This document shows, piece after piece, positions 1-12,444 of a stretch of DNA of 64,000 nucleotides. The notes beneath the pieces were generated by a model, which was not told the DNA's origin, did no database searches, and saw only the letters and a list, made by a program, of their open reading frames with translations. The translations under genes were made by a program, and so were the position numbers. Each line of letters starts with the position of its first letter. Position 1 is the first letter of the stretch. The stretch spans positions 53,933,922-53,997,921 of the forward strand of contig NW_025335268.1 of the NCBI RefSeq assembly GCF_004798865.1, written 5' to 3'. The stretch comes from Varanus komodoensis (Eukaryota; Chordata; Lepidosauria; Squamata; Varanidae).

Positions 1-173
1 GAAAATGCCCTCGGTTTATTTTTTCTCTCCCCACCTTGCCCCTGCCCGCTTTCTTCTCCTTCTTTTTGTTTTGGTCCTCGCCAGTTCCCAGTCAGTTCCC
101 AGTAATTTTAAAAATGACTTTTTGGGAGCAGACTGGTAGGTGCTGCTGGTCTCACATACATAGTAGACTGATG

Positions 174-267
174 TATATTTATTTTTTTCTTTGTTTCATT
201 GATACCCAGTTTTTTCTCCAGTGAGTGCTCCTTCTCCCCATCTCATCTTCACAACACGGTGAGGTAG
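174..267 (-). mobile_element. Sauria-type SINE, 3' part only
   Basis: Read on the minus strand, this matches the body and tail of the squamate tRNA-derived SINE: a CTACCTCAC..GTTGTG block, a GGGGAGAA block, then GGGTATCAATGAA and an A/T-rich tail. The tRNA-like head is missing. It directly abuts CR1-like sequence on the same strand. The match is to a remembered consensus and the copy is diverged. Confidence 0.55.
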
Positions 268-440
268 CTCAGCAGCAGAAGAGCCCAGCCAGAAGTGGCT
301 GGGGGCCACCCAGTCCAGCATTTTGTTAACATGGTGGCCAGCCAGCTCCACCAGGCACCTGTGAGTGGAACAGCAGAAGCTTTCCCCAGAAACGTGTGCG
401 CTGATGTACGTGCCGTCTCCAGGCTACGGAGGAGATCCAT
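268..440 (-). mobile_element. CR1-like LINE 3' UTR fragment
   Basis: On the minus strand the sequence runs through the typical CR1 tail order: a TGGCTGGCCAC block, then AATGCTGGACTGG, then CTGGGCTCTTCT. This corresponds to the CR1 stretch reading roughly 'ggccactgtgagaacaggatgctggactagatgg..cagggctcttct'. No reading frame remains. A one-sided, decayed fragment. Confidence 0.5.
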
Positions 441-1480
441 TCCTGAGAACGTCCTAAAGTCGAATTCATATCTAAGTCAGATCATGTCTATAAAAAGCAT
501 ATAAAACACTTAGGAGACACTTCCATACACACTAAAACATCTTAAACACAATACAGCATTGCCATAATGGTAATAATAATTCAGTAATAATAAAGTAACT
601 ACAGGTACTGATAGATAGATGGAAAAAGAATAAAAAGGTTATTAAAGGATTAGGAACACTTCTTGACCTATAAGCCTAATTCTAACGGGGTAATGATGGA
701 GATGGGACTGGTGTTGGATAGGATGGATCTGGTGCTGGAGAGTCAGGGTTTGATTGTGCTTCTGGAGCGGTGGGGCAGGGGGTTACCACTGGAGTTGCTT
801 CCTAGTGCGGACTTTGTAGCTCACTGGGGCCGCTTTTCCCCTCCCCCACCCCCTGCCTCCTCTCACCCCCGCCGTCTGCACAAGTCCTGACGTCACAGCT
901 CGCCCGGAAGGCACCTCTCGCCACTTGAGGACCAGGCAGGACTTGCAGGTTTGCTCATTCATAAGCACAGGTTGTTTATAACCCGGATGCTCATGACCCA
1001 GGGGCTACCTGACCTGGCAAGTATTGAGCACGGAATCACTGACTGGCCCCAAGTCAGCCGCTGACCTTCATTGCCAAAAGGGGCTACAATCCTGGTGTCC
1101 TGAATCTGGATCTCTTGCACTTGGCAGACTTCTTTCCTTCACTTGGCCCTGGCCTAGGAAACCGAGCCGAGATCGAGTCTGCAGACATTCGGGAACACTA
1201 GTGGGCCACTTCTGCGGCTCGATTATTCCCCCACTAAGTATGCAAAGCCCCGAGTCACGTGCATGGAAGCCGAGCTCTGTTCGCACAGTAGGTGTGCAGT
1301 GGCATGTGTGCAAGCCAGCCTTGCGAGTGATACCTGTGCAACAGTCGGACTCACTTCCTGCCAGGCACTCACCAAGTACTCGGCATGAGTTGGGCTTAGG
1401 GCAGAGCGAAAACTGGCTGCAGGCCGGGGAGCTGAGCCAGGGAAGGCTGAGCAATTCCCATTCCCAACGGGGATCCCTCA
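441..1480. other. Unassigned stretch, GC-rich in its second half
   Basis: No recognised gene or repeat. From about 700 the base composition rises and both strands stay open for 137-155 codons between 1024 and 1491. Neither translation shows a domain, and simultaneous opening of both strands follows from base composition. It may hold an unrecognised old repeat. Confidence 0.4.
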
Positions 1481-1488
1481 CCCATTGC

Positions 1489-1542
1489 TAGTCTGGAGTC
1501 CCAGTCCAGCACTCTAACCACTGCATTTCGTTGCACTGGCCC
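1489..1542 (-). mobile_element. tRNA-like head of a SINE
   Basis: The minus strand reads GGTTAGAGTGCTGGACTGGG preceded by a GGCCAGTG-like start, which is the A-box side of the Sauria-type SINE head. The body is not recognisable beyond about 50 bp, so this is a short remnant. Confidence 0.5.
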
Positions 1543-1544
1543 TT

Positions 1545-2495
1545 CTACCTGTACCTTCTGCTTGTTGGGACTGCTGTAAAAAACACCTGTGCTCCCCCTC
1601 TTTTTAAAAAGTACTGATAAATGTGGGCTAAACTAATAGCACAGTGGATTTGAGAACTCTCCAAATCAAAAAAGGCCGGTAGGGGATCTTTTGAACATAT
1701 TTCTGGGACAGCTGTCTGAACTGCCATTGCATGGTGGAACAGCTTCTGACAATGAAAAGACCTGGAGCTCATTTGAACCAGTGACTTATAGGCAAAAAGG
1801 TTTCCTATCCAGTTACTGATCCCCTGAGCTTCTTGTTTGCTGCCAGACATTATAAACTTTGCTGTCTCACTAACAGCTCCACATACCCTTTTTATTAGCT
1901 AAAATAAATACTAACTGCTATTAGAGTGTCAAGACTCCTTTTTGCTCAATCACAGAACGAGAATGCTTAGACAAGTCTTTCATTTAAATAATAACAAATA
2001 GCTGCTTAAATTTGGGAAATTCTGCTTCAATTGTCCTGAATGGTCAGTTATTATTATTACACCTCAACAGACAGGGTGAAGTGAAAAAGATTAAATCATA
2101 CTCTTTGCTTCAAAACCACCAGAGTACTGGACCATGTTAATAATGCATCATTTTACAACTATTGAAAGATAATATTCCTATTTTTAAACTGCTGAATAGT
2201 TCTGAGGTCACCTTTGTTTTATGGAACTGATGGACACGTTTTGGATTTTTTTTTTTTTTTTTGGCAAATAAACTTTTTTCCAATCAGTTGAAACCATAAT
2301 CAGAATCTTCAGAATTAGTGAATCAAGTGGGACCTGCAATAAGATGTGGCAGAGCGGAGTGCGTCCGCTGGAGGTGCTAGGCAGCCCGGCTCCTCGTTCG
2401 CTTCTTGTCCCTAGCGTCTGGTCCCCCAGCAACTGCCGGCCAGCATTCCATCTCCAGTGATCACGCTCAGCCCTCATCAGGCTGTTTTAGGGCCC
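1545..2495. other. Unassigned AT-rich stretch
   Basis: No gene or repeat family recognised. It contains a 17-base T run at 2246-2262 followed by a more GC-rich patch. The T run could be the tail of an undetected minus-strand retroposon, but I see no supporting body or target duplication. Confidence 0.4.
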
Positions 2496-2499
2496 CTAA

Positions 2500-2592
2500 T
2501 CTAACCTGGTGCCCCTGAGGTATGTCGGACTTTCAGCGTGCTGGAAGTTTTAGTCCAATAAATCTGGATGGGACCAGGCTGGGTAAGGCTAG
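2500..2592. mobile_element. hAT-like palindromic MITE, decayed
   Basis: The left end AACCTGGTGCCCCTGAGG and the right end GGGACCAGGCTGGGTAAGG are imperfect inverted repeats around a short core with GGAAGTTTTAGTCCAA. This matches the common squamate MITE that begins 'cccaacctggtgccctccag' and carries 'gggagttgtagtcc' in its core. Better copies lie at 46.6 and 60.4 kb. Confidence 0.5.
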
Positions 2593-2599
2593 TTTGGGT

Positions 2600-4140
2600 A
2601 GTTTTCCTCTCTTCACCTAAGGGTTTTCCTGCTTCTGAAGGTGTTTTCCCTACTTCAAAATGTTGTCCGCTTTCTGAACCAACTGATACTTCCTCTTGTG
2701 AAGATGGTGTCATTGACTATGTAAGTAACCACGCTCGGAGGGATTATCTGTGCAAGGCATTTATTTTGGACTCATTCTCCCATAATAATGGTTGCTTACA
2801 GGTTCTTCAGACAATGTCACAATCCTTTAGGTTTACTTGTGTATTTAAAAAACACGTTAATTTTTTTTTTAAAGAATAGGGGAAATGCAGCATTTAATTC
2901 TGAAAACAAAGTGCCATGTCTTCTAATATATTTGCACAATTCTGCTACAACACAGTGCCTCCCAGAGGCTATGTAATAAAATACCAGGAAAGAAAATGTT
3001 CCTCATATAGTATCTGGTCACAATTCTGCAACAAAATGGAAAGCAGAGGAACGGATTAACAGCCTTGTGTAGAAAAGTCCTGAAAATAGCTCTGTGTAGG
3101 CATTACTTGTGTGGAGAAAAAGAGTACACATGCGCACGCGCACACACACACACACACACAACAAAAACAGGACCACATGCCTTAAGATCACACAGCCCCT
3201 TCCAACTCCTCATGCTTTGAGGGATTATTCCTGCAACAGTTTCCCATAAACCTTAATATTCTAGGGTTCAAAATTGTTTTGGGGCTGGAAAAACATCATG
3301 ATCTCAGAAGCAGGGCTAAATGTAGGGCCCCTTATTGGATGTATTGCTCTTTTATGCAGGTGATGCCTGCTCAGAGAACATTGCCTTTCGTAATAAAACA
3401 GGACAAGTGCTGCGTACAGGTGGGAGTTCGGCATCTGGAATGTGGAAAAGGCCCAGTCTAACTTTTAATGGGCAATTCACAAAAAATCTCTAGCAACTGG
3501 AACTAATGGAGGCAGGCAGGATTCAGAAATATGAGCTTACAAGGTCTCCGTGGAGAGATATCAGTTCCACTCAGTCGTCTCAGGCTTTCCATTCCCAAAA
3601 TCTGAATTCAAGGGGGGTGGGGAAACGAAGCTAAATAGTTTTATTTACGTGGTGCTTCATGTCATTCTAACTCACTGACACTAATGGGACAAAACTTAGT
3701 TAAGAGCAAATAAGCAGAGATTTGTGCGTTGTAGTCTAAAGCGTCATGATAACTGATTTCCAGTCACAACCAGTTTGCTACTACTATTGTGACTACTAGC
3801 AGTATTTATGTATTGGTTAGCCGTGAAATATGTTTATTCGGCATTGTTCCTAACAATATATAAATGCAGAAGAGATGTGCTGCTTTCTTTTCTATTTTCC
3901 TTAATTCAGACATGGTGGTATATAAGATTATGTCAATCACATTTTTCATGTGAAATCAGCACTGTAGGAAAATCCAGGTTTAAATATAGGTAAGGAAATG
4001 TTTTTGTGGCAGAGGCAAATAAAACCGTTTTACCTTTGTTCAAATGTTGCCATTGTCTATTCTGTTCTGCATGCCAAATGTGATTCGCCAGCTCGCGTTG
4101 GATAGCAACGCTCACAATTGCAACATTTGTGACATTTTTC
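2600..4140. other. Unassigned stretch with a CA microsatellite
   Basis: No coding feature or interspersed repeat recognised apart from the dinucleotide tract at 3141-3161. Open frames of 60-103 codons here have no domain and no splice or polyadenylation context. Confidence 0.4.
3141..3161. repeat. (CA)n microsatellite
   Basis: About ten CA units, preceded by an interrupted CG/CA run. Confidence 0.9.
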
Positions 4141-4624
4141 ATAGACACATACACATGCTCGCTCGCTCTCTCTCTCCCTGCCTATCTGTACGCATTGAAA
4201 CTGATTTATTGAAAGCTATGCACACACATTTTTCTTTTGTTAGAATTTCACAATAAAAGTAAGTTTAGCAAAAAACCAACAACCACCCCCCACAAGAGCA
4301 GCCTGGACTACCCTGAAATCTTTGCCACAATCTAGAATAACAAATAATATATAATAAATATATTCGGGATTAAATCAGGTATATATTAACTCCAGTGTAC
4401 CCAAATACTTTTGTTCTGGTTCCATTTCTTACTCCTCCTAACATATATCAGCAGGAATCAATCAGTTAACCTACCCCTGTGCTGCTACCACCTCTGTTTT
4501 AAGCAGAGATGTTTGTGCCATTGGCAAGCATGTCTAAAATATGGCCATGCACTTTTTATTATTATAATATTAATGATAACACTAAGAAGGCATTTAAAAC
4601 AAATTCTACAGAAATTATATAGAA

Positions 4625-4693
4625 TCCTCTCTCTCTCTTTCTCTCCACACTACTAAACGGGTCCTCTCTCTCTCTCTCACACACACACACACT
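4625..4693. repeat. (CT)n/(CA)n compound microsatellite
   Basis: Two CT tracts separated by about 25 bp, the second continuing into a CA tract. Strand-asymmetric pyrimidine runs; the open frames here are artefacts of the repeat. Confidence 0.85.
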
Positions 4694-4699
4694 AAATGA

Positions 4700-5884
4700 T
4701 TCACCTGTTCCCTGTAAGGTATCACAGGTGAAAAAGTAGCCTGGGCATGTGGACACATATAACATCTGTCACAAGACAAAGAGATGGAGGGCAAGAACTG
4801 CTGCTGAAAGTCTCCATGAGGAACCACATATCTTATATTTTTATTGATAATGGCCTGAAGAGGCAACCATTGTCAATAAAGGAAAGGAGACTCTTCTGAA
4901 TATGTCATCTAGTACTGAAATGGCCCATTTGAGTGGCTCATTGTGCATATAACTTGTCCTTGCTAGCTTGTCCATACAGAAATGACTGGTTATGAGCTAC
5001 GTGCCAGGAACATAGGCATTCATGTCATCACCAGAAGTGACTTTCAAAATGCAAATCATGGACTATGCACACTAAACTTCAAGAACTGCCATAAAATTTG
5101 ATATCTGTCTTGGACTATAACTCTCCTGATTTTCAAGATAAAACCTCCATCTTTACCAGTGATGAAAATAGGCTGTTGTGCCCCAAATCTACTTTTAAGT
5201 TCTTATGGATGGATGCCAATTTTGGAGTGCAAGTGTGCATGTGTGTGTGGGTCTTAATCAAGTTTCCTTGCATATTCTTAAGTAGGACTGCTGGGACTGG
5301 TGGAAGGACAAAAATTATGTTAAATATTTTATAACAGACCAAAAAGTAGGAAATAATTTTCCTACTTTCAACCAGAAGAAGGAATTTGATTCAGTGATGA
5401 GAAGAAAAATATCTTACATGTCCTGTAGTGAAATGAAAAGGTTTGAGGTGTGTGTGCTATATTAACGTAGCTGCAAACGAATAAAAATGTTATGGAGCAG
5501 AGATTAAGGAAAGTGCTGCCTTGTGGAATGCCTAAAGGATTTGGTCAATTTGATTCTGCGTTTTACTCCTAGTAACGAGATTCCAAAGCCGTCACTCTGC
5601 AAGGATCAAGTTTTCTTGGCCACCCAGATAGGTACAAAGGAAGTAGTCCAGTAGTGAGAAAGTTTCCCAAAGAAATATATGCAAAATGCATGATTTCTAC
5701 AGTCTTTAGGGCTTGCACTGCAATTTTAAGTGCAATTACTCAAAGGGAAATTCCATTGGAGTATTCCCAGCAATGTGTGTATATTATTATCTTCTTATAG
5801 TAGCCAGACAAGGATATGCATTATATTCCTACTTCTAGTCATAGTTTCTTGTAAGAAGAAAAAAGGCAAATGATACATATGCAA

Positions 5885-5885
<1 letters not shown>
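4700..5885. other. Unassigned stretch
   Basis: No gene or known repeat seen. A short inverted repeat, AGTAGGAAA and TTTCCTACT with a 4-base loop, lies at 5346-5367. Otherwise featureless AT-rich sequence. Confidence 0.4.

Positions 5886-5922
<37 letters not shown>
5886..5922. repeat. (TTA)n microsatellite
   Basis: Twelve or so TTA/ATT units without interruption. Confidence 0.9.
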
Positions 5923-5923
<1 letters not shown>

Positions 5924-6084
5924 ATTACATATGTATCCTTTGGATTATCCTTTTCTGGATTATCATACTTTATAATCCAAAAAAGTCCCTTCCACCACAA
6001 GGTTTGCAAAAACTTATAATTATCAATCACTGGTGTTAAAAATAACAGACAACAGCAGAACTGGCAAGATGGTTTCAGGGCTGT

Positions 6085-6510
6085 AATTTATTGCATACAA
6101 ATGAAGTTCAGTTTGCCACGTCCTTCATTTCTCTTGGACCTCTTGGCAGTGTAGATATGAAAGTCCATCGAATCTCCTGAATTTACAGTGCTCATCCATC
6201 CTGCTCCTTCTACTCTACATGGAGCTCCAGTGAACAAGTCTGCACATCCATTTCTTAAGCAATCGTTTCTAATCATCAAAGTGTCTTGAACAACTCCAAA
6301 AAGTTGATGTGTCTGCTCATATGATCTTTGCCAGTTTGGGACAGAAGTCACTCATTAGAGCAAGCAGTTCTGAAAGAGGAGAGCTACCGAAGTCCGTTGC
6401 AGCTAACTGGGTGAATGGCCACTTTAACAGAATATTACCGAAGCAAGTTTACTGGGGATTTTCCCCGACCTTAATTGGCTTGTCATTCACAATGACAGTC
6501 TTACTCTGAG
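6085..6510 (-). pseudogene. Possible decayed exon or retrocopy, unidentified
   Basis: On the minus strand an 87-codon frame (6351 to 6088) ends in ..KRNEGRGKLNFICMQ, and its TAA stop overlaps an AATAAA hexamer. Upstream, in a different frame, lies a further open piece (6505 to about 6430) reading KTVIVNDKPIKVGENPQ before a stop. The peptides look non-repetitive and not obviously random, but I cannot name a protein. Absence of a poly-A tail argues against a simple processed copy. A chance open frame remains the most likely explanation; listed because it is the best non-transposon candidate in the window. Confidence 0.15.
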
Positions 6511-8058
6511 CATGAAATGCTGTAAATTGCTCACAGCTGTCCTGCATGTTCTTGTCTTGTCATTCTTGTTCTTGTGTAATGAAATGGTTACAGGAAGGGC
6601 TAGGTTTTCCTTTACAAACCAGCTTGCTGTAACAATATCTAGTGTTTTCATGAACTTTGACAGACAGGAGATTTAGAGATGCTGAAGCAAGGCAAGCCCC
6701 AAAGGGATGACACAGAGTGGGAAGAGCTGTAAGGGCACTTTTGTGAAATTGTCATATTAGTGATGCCATAAAATTCTGGGGGAAATTTGGCCCAAATTTA
6801 AAACATGAATACCTGGTGCTAAAACTGAAGGAAATTTGGGAACCCTTGGAAAAGGGGTGGCTACTTTAATGGCAACCATGGCATGATCATCAAGTTTTAA
6901 AGAAACACGGTGTGGTGATTTTATGCAAATAGATATTTTACTCTATTTTACAGAAATGAAATTACAGAGGTGAAATCTAATGCCCCTGAAAAAAGCCTTC
7001 TCTTCATTTTTAAAGTGAAGATGCTTTAGTGCTTTTCTGAATCTTTCTTCCATAGCTTGTCATCAGCATGCTGTGATAGCACAGACATCAGCGGTAGGGG
7101 TATAAGGGAAGGGGCAACCTTAAATCCTGTGCACTGCAGATACCTGTGTTGTATGTGCAGGTGCCTGAGGGAGGAGCTACATGGCAGGTGGAATGTCAGG
7201 GACCGGGCTTCCGCTTTTAGTTCACACCTGAATAGGGCTAAAACTGCCATTGGAGGGCAAATGTCCATTTAAAAAATCCTCTTTCTTCAAGTGCTCCCTC
7301 TCGCTCCGTGTGTGTCTAAAAAGCTGTGCGCTTCCAAAGTGGAATTGCTCCTTAAATGTAAAAGAACAACACCACAGTATTGCTTAATGTTTGTTCTGGA
7401 TCAGTAATATAGACTGGAAGTTTTCCTAAGAAAATCTCCTACATCTCTGAAGTTCTTACATGGTGGGAAGGCAGTGGGGATTTTAAAATCAATTATTTAA
7501 TACTATGTAAAACCCAAAACACATTTAGGGTTAACGTAATAATCAATTTAACAATAATTTAGTGCTAATTGTTAATGCTAATGAACAAAATTGATTAAGA
7601 AACAAATAGGATGATAAAATGGTGCCCACAGGAAAGTTTATAATGAAGACTCACTGAGTGGCAAAAAGTTCACCCACCTGATGTATCACTGGTTAGGCTG
7701 AAAGCATGCCTCTTGGAAAGGAGCATAATTAGCAGATAATTTCTGCTAGTTATGATCCATCCCAGCAGAAATCACAGTATTTGGCTGTTTCTGTATTTTC
7801 AGTGGTATGAGAAAAGCTGGATAGCCACCAAGAAAACATAAGAATACAATTACTTGATTACAACATTGTGTTCATGTTTCATTAAAAAGAGTGAATAAAT
7901 GGTAGCAATTCCACATTAAATACCCAGAATTGAAAGCATCTGTATTAAGGCACAAAATGTAGACTATTCTCAAGGGCCTGAACAAGAACTGGGGAAGCAT
8001 TTTCAAACTCTATTGCTCTCAGAATCCTAAATGTTTCATCCTCAGTGGCTGAAACAAT
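6511..8058. other. Unassigned AT-rich stretch, possible enhancer
   Basis: No gene or repeat recognised. Between about 7480 and 7960 there are many homeodomain-type words (GTTAACGTAATAATCAATTT at 7530, GCTAATTGTTAATGCTAATG at 7564, GCATAATTAGC at 7722) and a short inverted repeat AGCAGA/TCTGCT at 7731-7747. Such clustering suits a conserved noncoding element, but AT-rich DNA also yields such words by chance. Confidence 0.3.
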
Positions 8059-8059
8059 C

Positions 8060-8080
8060 ATGTATGTATGTATGTATGTT
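8060..8080. repeat. (ATGT)n microsatellite
   Basis: About five uninterrupted tetranucleotide units. Confidence 0.8.
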
Positions 8081-8081
8081 C

Positions 8082-11025
8082 TTTAAAATAAACCTGGGTG
8101 ATTCAGCAGAACACAGATCTGGAGTTACTGGTTCTGGCTCCCATTCTTCCCAATATCCCAGCTGAGCCATGCACAGGGCTAGGGATAGGTTTTTTAAGGG
8201 GGTTCTAGGGTTAAGAGACAGAAATTATATTCCACAGGGGAGCCTAGAACATTCAATACTATATATTCTCCCTGACAGGACTGCATCTTGCAGACAAAAA
8301 TACTAGGCAAATGATACCATCATGTATGAAGAAGCCAAAAATCTATCTAGAGTAAGAAAATATGGAGCAAACTGATGCCAAACATCAACAGCCACTCCAG
8401 TAGTATAGTTGGCGGTTAAATGGAAGTGAAATGGAGCCATCAGAAATAAGGCAGTGGTTTTCAGATAGTTAAGGTCTTGCCAGGTATGAAAAAGTATATA
8501 CAATTGTAAATAACAAGAGATTTCCCACACTCTCAGTCAGGAGAATGGGACTTGCAGGTTCACACCGAATGCCAAAATTGAGAGTATCGTAAAGATGATC
8601 TATGTGTCCAATTGGGAATTTTGTGTTCACAAGTGTTGACAGATACAAATGCCATAATGGTGAAGTTAGAAGTTGAAACATTAAGAAGCTCATTGGAGTA
8701 AAGATAGTGATAAAAGCGAGCTCTTGTTCTGCCACTTTATTAGCTCTTTGTAAAGCTTGGTGTTGTGCAAATGTATCAAAGATAAACTTTGATAAGCCTC
8801 AATAAAATGCTTCTCCAGATACAAGTCAACATCCTTATATGTCTGCATCTTGTGCTGCGGCCTGAATTCTGCAGCTCGTTGATCTTAAAATAATTGGTCG
8901 TGGGTCACAACTGGTCACTGCCTAACCAAGAGTTCATCACACACAACATTTTCTTCCCTTTTTATTTATAATCTATTTTTAAGAAAATAGGAAGGATGGG
9001 GATATCCCACTGCTTAGTGAATCAGAGTTCTCTTTGAAGCATGTAACACCTGGTACCTCTGCATCAGACACAATACAGTGCTGCTGTTCCCCATGCAAAA
9101 GCCTCTATGTGCTGAAGTCTAATTTGCACACCTCAGAGATGGCAGGGAGATGCATCTAGAACTGGTCCTGCACATGGGTCTCTGCACAAATTATGTGATG
9201 ACCATGGCAGAGGGAAACATACAGATGTGTGTCAGCGAAGAGAATCATATGGCTCCTGGAATTGTGAGAGACGGAGCAGGAGAAGGAAGGGGTCCCAGGT
9301 TGCAGGTTGAGGTAGTTCATGGTCTGCAAAGGAAGAGGCCTCCTTCAGCGAGCCCTTTCTCCCTCAGTCTCTGTGCTTGGGGCTGAGAGCCAGGCCCACC
9401 CGTGCTTACCTTGCACAGGCCCATACCAGGCGTGCTGAGCTGCATGGGCTGATTTGCTCTGCATGCCCAGACTCCAAGGATTAGAAGCAGCCATGCCCCA
9501 ATCCCAAAATAAGATTGGGCCTGGCAGTCTGTCCTCCCAATTCTAATTTGTTCAATTCTATCTTGGAATTCTCAGACTGACTTCAAGGAGCTCCTGTGTG
9601 AATTGTGGAGAAGGAGGCCATATTTCCATAATGTTTTACAACATAATAACAATCTATATATACATACATAACACACTCAGTTCCCAACTTGTGTTACCAA
9701 CTGTCCGCTCATCCCAAGCTGGCAGCCTGGGGCATACTTAGCTGGCCCCCTGCTGATTTGTCTCTCTGTTTTCTTCTCAGCTGTCCCATCCAGAAGCCAC
9801 AGTTCTAAAGTTACAGGACAGTTTCTAACTTTGTGCCTGTCCCAAGGCATCAGGACAGGGGCACATGATTTGTAATTTATGAGGACACCCATAGAGCTGT
9901 CACTTTCAAGGCAGGTGTTAAGAAACTGGCAGGCAGGCTGAGTAAAGAAAAAGACTGACCTCACCCTGGAATAACGGCAGCTAAGATGGTCACAGGACAG
10001 AAAGCATTGACATAAGCGGACTTTAAAAATAAAGCACTAGGTCATTCTGTAAGGCTCTGGTTATTTGCACAAGATGCTTTTCCCACATGTATAATTTGCA
10101 TGGAAAATCTAAGCCAGGGACGGCTGATCATTTCAAAGAGACTTGAAAGCTGGTATAGAGGAGGTATATTTCCCCTCAGTGTATGCGCCCATTATTTCTG
10201 TTGACTTGGTCAATCTTTGCTGACAATCATATTGCAAAAAGGTGTTAACAGGAGAATGAATGGTCACCCCATGGAAAGACCCCAAGGTCTTCTTCATACC
10301 ACTATCAATACGTTGGGGAAGCATCTGTCTTCAGCCTTCCATTCGAATATACATTCAATTGTTAAATGGCTCAGTGGTTATGACAATTACAATGATGCAT
10401 TAACGACATCCACAAGGGATGTATCCAAAAAGTGCTGGAGTGTTGGTGTCACATATCTCAGGCAGAATGTCTTCCTTCCCATAGGGACTAAGTGGCTAAG
10501 AGTCCCAGGTCCCACAATTAGAAATATTACTAATAGTAAAAAGTAAACCAGGGCTTTCCCCACACTTGCTCCATAGCTATGGCATGCTCTTCCAGCGAAA
10601 ATGGAGTACTATTGTTGGAGAAGTACACACTCATTCCATTTACATTTTGTGGATTTGGTTCAGGTATCCACCCATTGACAGAAATGGATTTTTCCTAAAT
10701 ATGGTCATATGCTTTTGTGCAAATTTGCACTTCTGAAAAAAATCAATTCCTGTCTCCCCACGTGCATTTTCACATTTTATTCTATAGGGCAAAATGCAGG
10801 TTCTCAATTAGTGTGTGTGAGTGTGTATGTATATCAACAACTAATTTTGTGTAAAATGTTCAAGCCTGTGCAGTCCATGCAACTTAGGAAAAGCTGGCGT
10901 ATCCATGGGTTGGTTTCATAGAAGTACAAACTCATCTGAGTATGTTGCTGACATTCATAACTGTACCTCTCTGTAATGCACACTGTGGCAAGACTGTGCT
11001 GAAGATCAGGACACTCAGATCCATC
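8082..11025. other. Unassigned stretch
   Basis: Nearly 3 kb without a feature I can support. Open frames of 60-109 codons on both strands show no domain. Around 9150-9560 the sequence is more GC-rich. No poly-A tails or terminal inverted repeats were noticed. Confidence 0.4.
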
Positions 11026-11027
11026 AC

Positions 11028-11465
11028 AAACTGGACACCAGAATTAACACAGTCACATTAATAGAGTTGCCTGGAGCACCTTCTACTCCAATTGTATTGG
11101 ATGAATTCTCCCTGCATGGTTTACACAATCCATAAAAACAAAAGATAAGCATGCAGTAAAAAATCAGAAGAATATCTAAATGTCTAAAACAGCTAAAACA
11201 GACAATACAAAAACAATACAAAGAATGACAAGAAGAGTGACTCTACAAATATCTGGTGATCCTTCTCAAGTCCCTGGGCAGCTGACTAGGTCCTTAAAAG
11301 CTGCGGAAAAGAAGGCCATCTTAACCTGGCATTGATGCAGCACCAGCCAAGCTGCAGTGGGCAGTTTATCTCTTGGTGGAGGCCTACCATCAAGACAGCC
11401 CTCCCCCTCATGCCACCCTCCACACTTCCCTCAGAGTTGGCACTCAGTGGAAGCTCCCAGAGGTT
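11028..11465 (-). mobile_element. Probable LINE-derived 3' region, family unclear
   Basis: This segment reads like a reptile repeat that I recall in antisense, with phrases such as CAAGTCCCTGGGCAG and AGAAGGCCATCTTAACCTGG lying next to an A-rich tract at 11140-11230. It immediately precedes the L2-like fragment. No reading frame or precise ends can be given, so the assignment is tentative. Confidence 0.3.
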
Positions 11466-11469
11466 GGGC

Positions 11470-11838
11470 ACAGTGTCTGAGTAGATTGCAGCTAGAGGTG
11501 CTCCAGCAAGTAGTGTTATAGTTTTTGAGGCCTAAGCATGTGGACAAGGTACTTGGCCAAATCCGGTGGACCACCTGTGTGCTTCATGTAGACCAACTGA
11601 TAGACCAACTACATCCTTCTCAGGATGGGAATAGCCTAGTTACTGGTAACCTCTTGGTTGGATTACTGCAGTACATGGGGTTGCCTTTGAAAATGACCTT
11701 TTCACCTGGTCCAAATCAGGTCATCAAGAGTGTTCATGGGGACTGATCAGTGTGATTATATTAAAGCTATACTGTACCATCTGTACTGGCTGCCCAGTCC
11801 ATGACTTGGCCCGATTCAAAGTGCTGATATTAAGCCAA
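11470..11838 (+). mobile_element. L2-like LINE, ORF2 C-terminal fragment (5' half)
   Basis: The plus strand carries decayed coding sequence typical of L2-like LINEs: a segment reading roughly VTSWLDYC..GLPLK (11640-11700), then a block ending in YWLP (about 11790) and a final block reading FKVLIL-like (11815-11830). These correspond to the conserved 'DYCNALYxGLPLK ... HWLPI..RFKVLLL' order near the C-terminus of the polymerase. Several stops interrupt it. The fragment ends exactly where a minus-strand LINE 3' end begins, and its apparent continuation lies at 14785, so it was probably split by that insertion. Confidence 0.6.
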
Positions 11839-12419
11839 GTTTTATTGTATTTAGCCATAGGCCATTACAAAATTTTCAAAAAACATAGTGAAAATTCAAG
11901 AAAATTCATTAATAACAGATGTTAAAATTGGAAAACAATCAAAAAGTAAAATAAAAACTAGTTTAATTGCTATCAATTAGCTATCCCCTTCGCTGCCATC
12001 TTTGATCTAGTCTTCATAGCTGCCAAAATGAACAGAGGCACTCTATAGGATACATAAGCATCTCATAACATAAAAACAATCTTCTCAGATATTGTGTATG
12101 CGTCAATGGCAGATAAAATTCCAACTAAAATTTATCTCTTAGAGTGCTATAAAGTGGACAGGATATCACAAATGAGGAAGATTCTCTAGTACAGGAGAAC
12201 CACAAATACATAGACAATGTTCTGTTGGAGTGTGAGAATAATTACCTACCGAAAGGGCTGTTTGCATGATTTGAATACACAAAGCAGTGAAAGACACTCT
12301 GAGCTTGTAATTGGAGATATTGGCTAAATAGCTTGATCTAGAGTGATAAGATTTGATTAATTTGTACCAAAGAGCTGCTTTAGATTTTAAAATTAAAAAT
12401 TGGTCTAGCAATGCACCTA

Positions 12420-12444
12420 AATTGTAGATCCATTCCCTAAACTG
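12420..12444. repeat. Left target-site duplication of the nested L1
   Basis: A 25-bp segment beginning AATTGTAGATC and ending CCCTAAACTG, repeated at 13685-13709 with two mismatches. It flanks the L1 on the left and belongs to the host LINE frame. Confidence 0.85.

Noticed and set aside
1024-1491. 155- and 137-codon frames on opposite strands
   Set aside because: Both strands are open over the same GC-rich stretch and neither has recognisable sequence.
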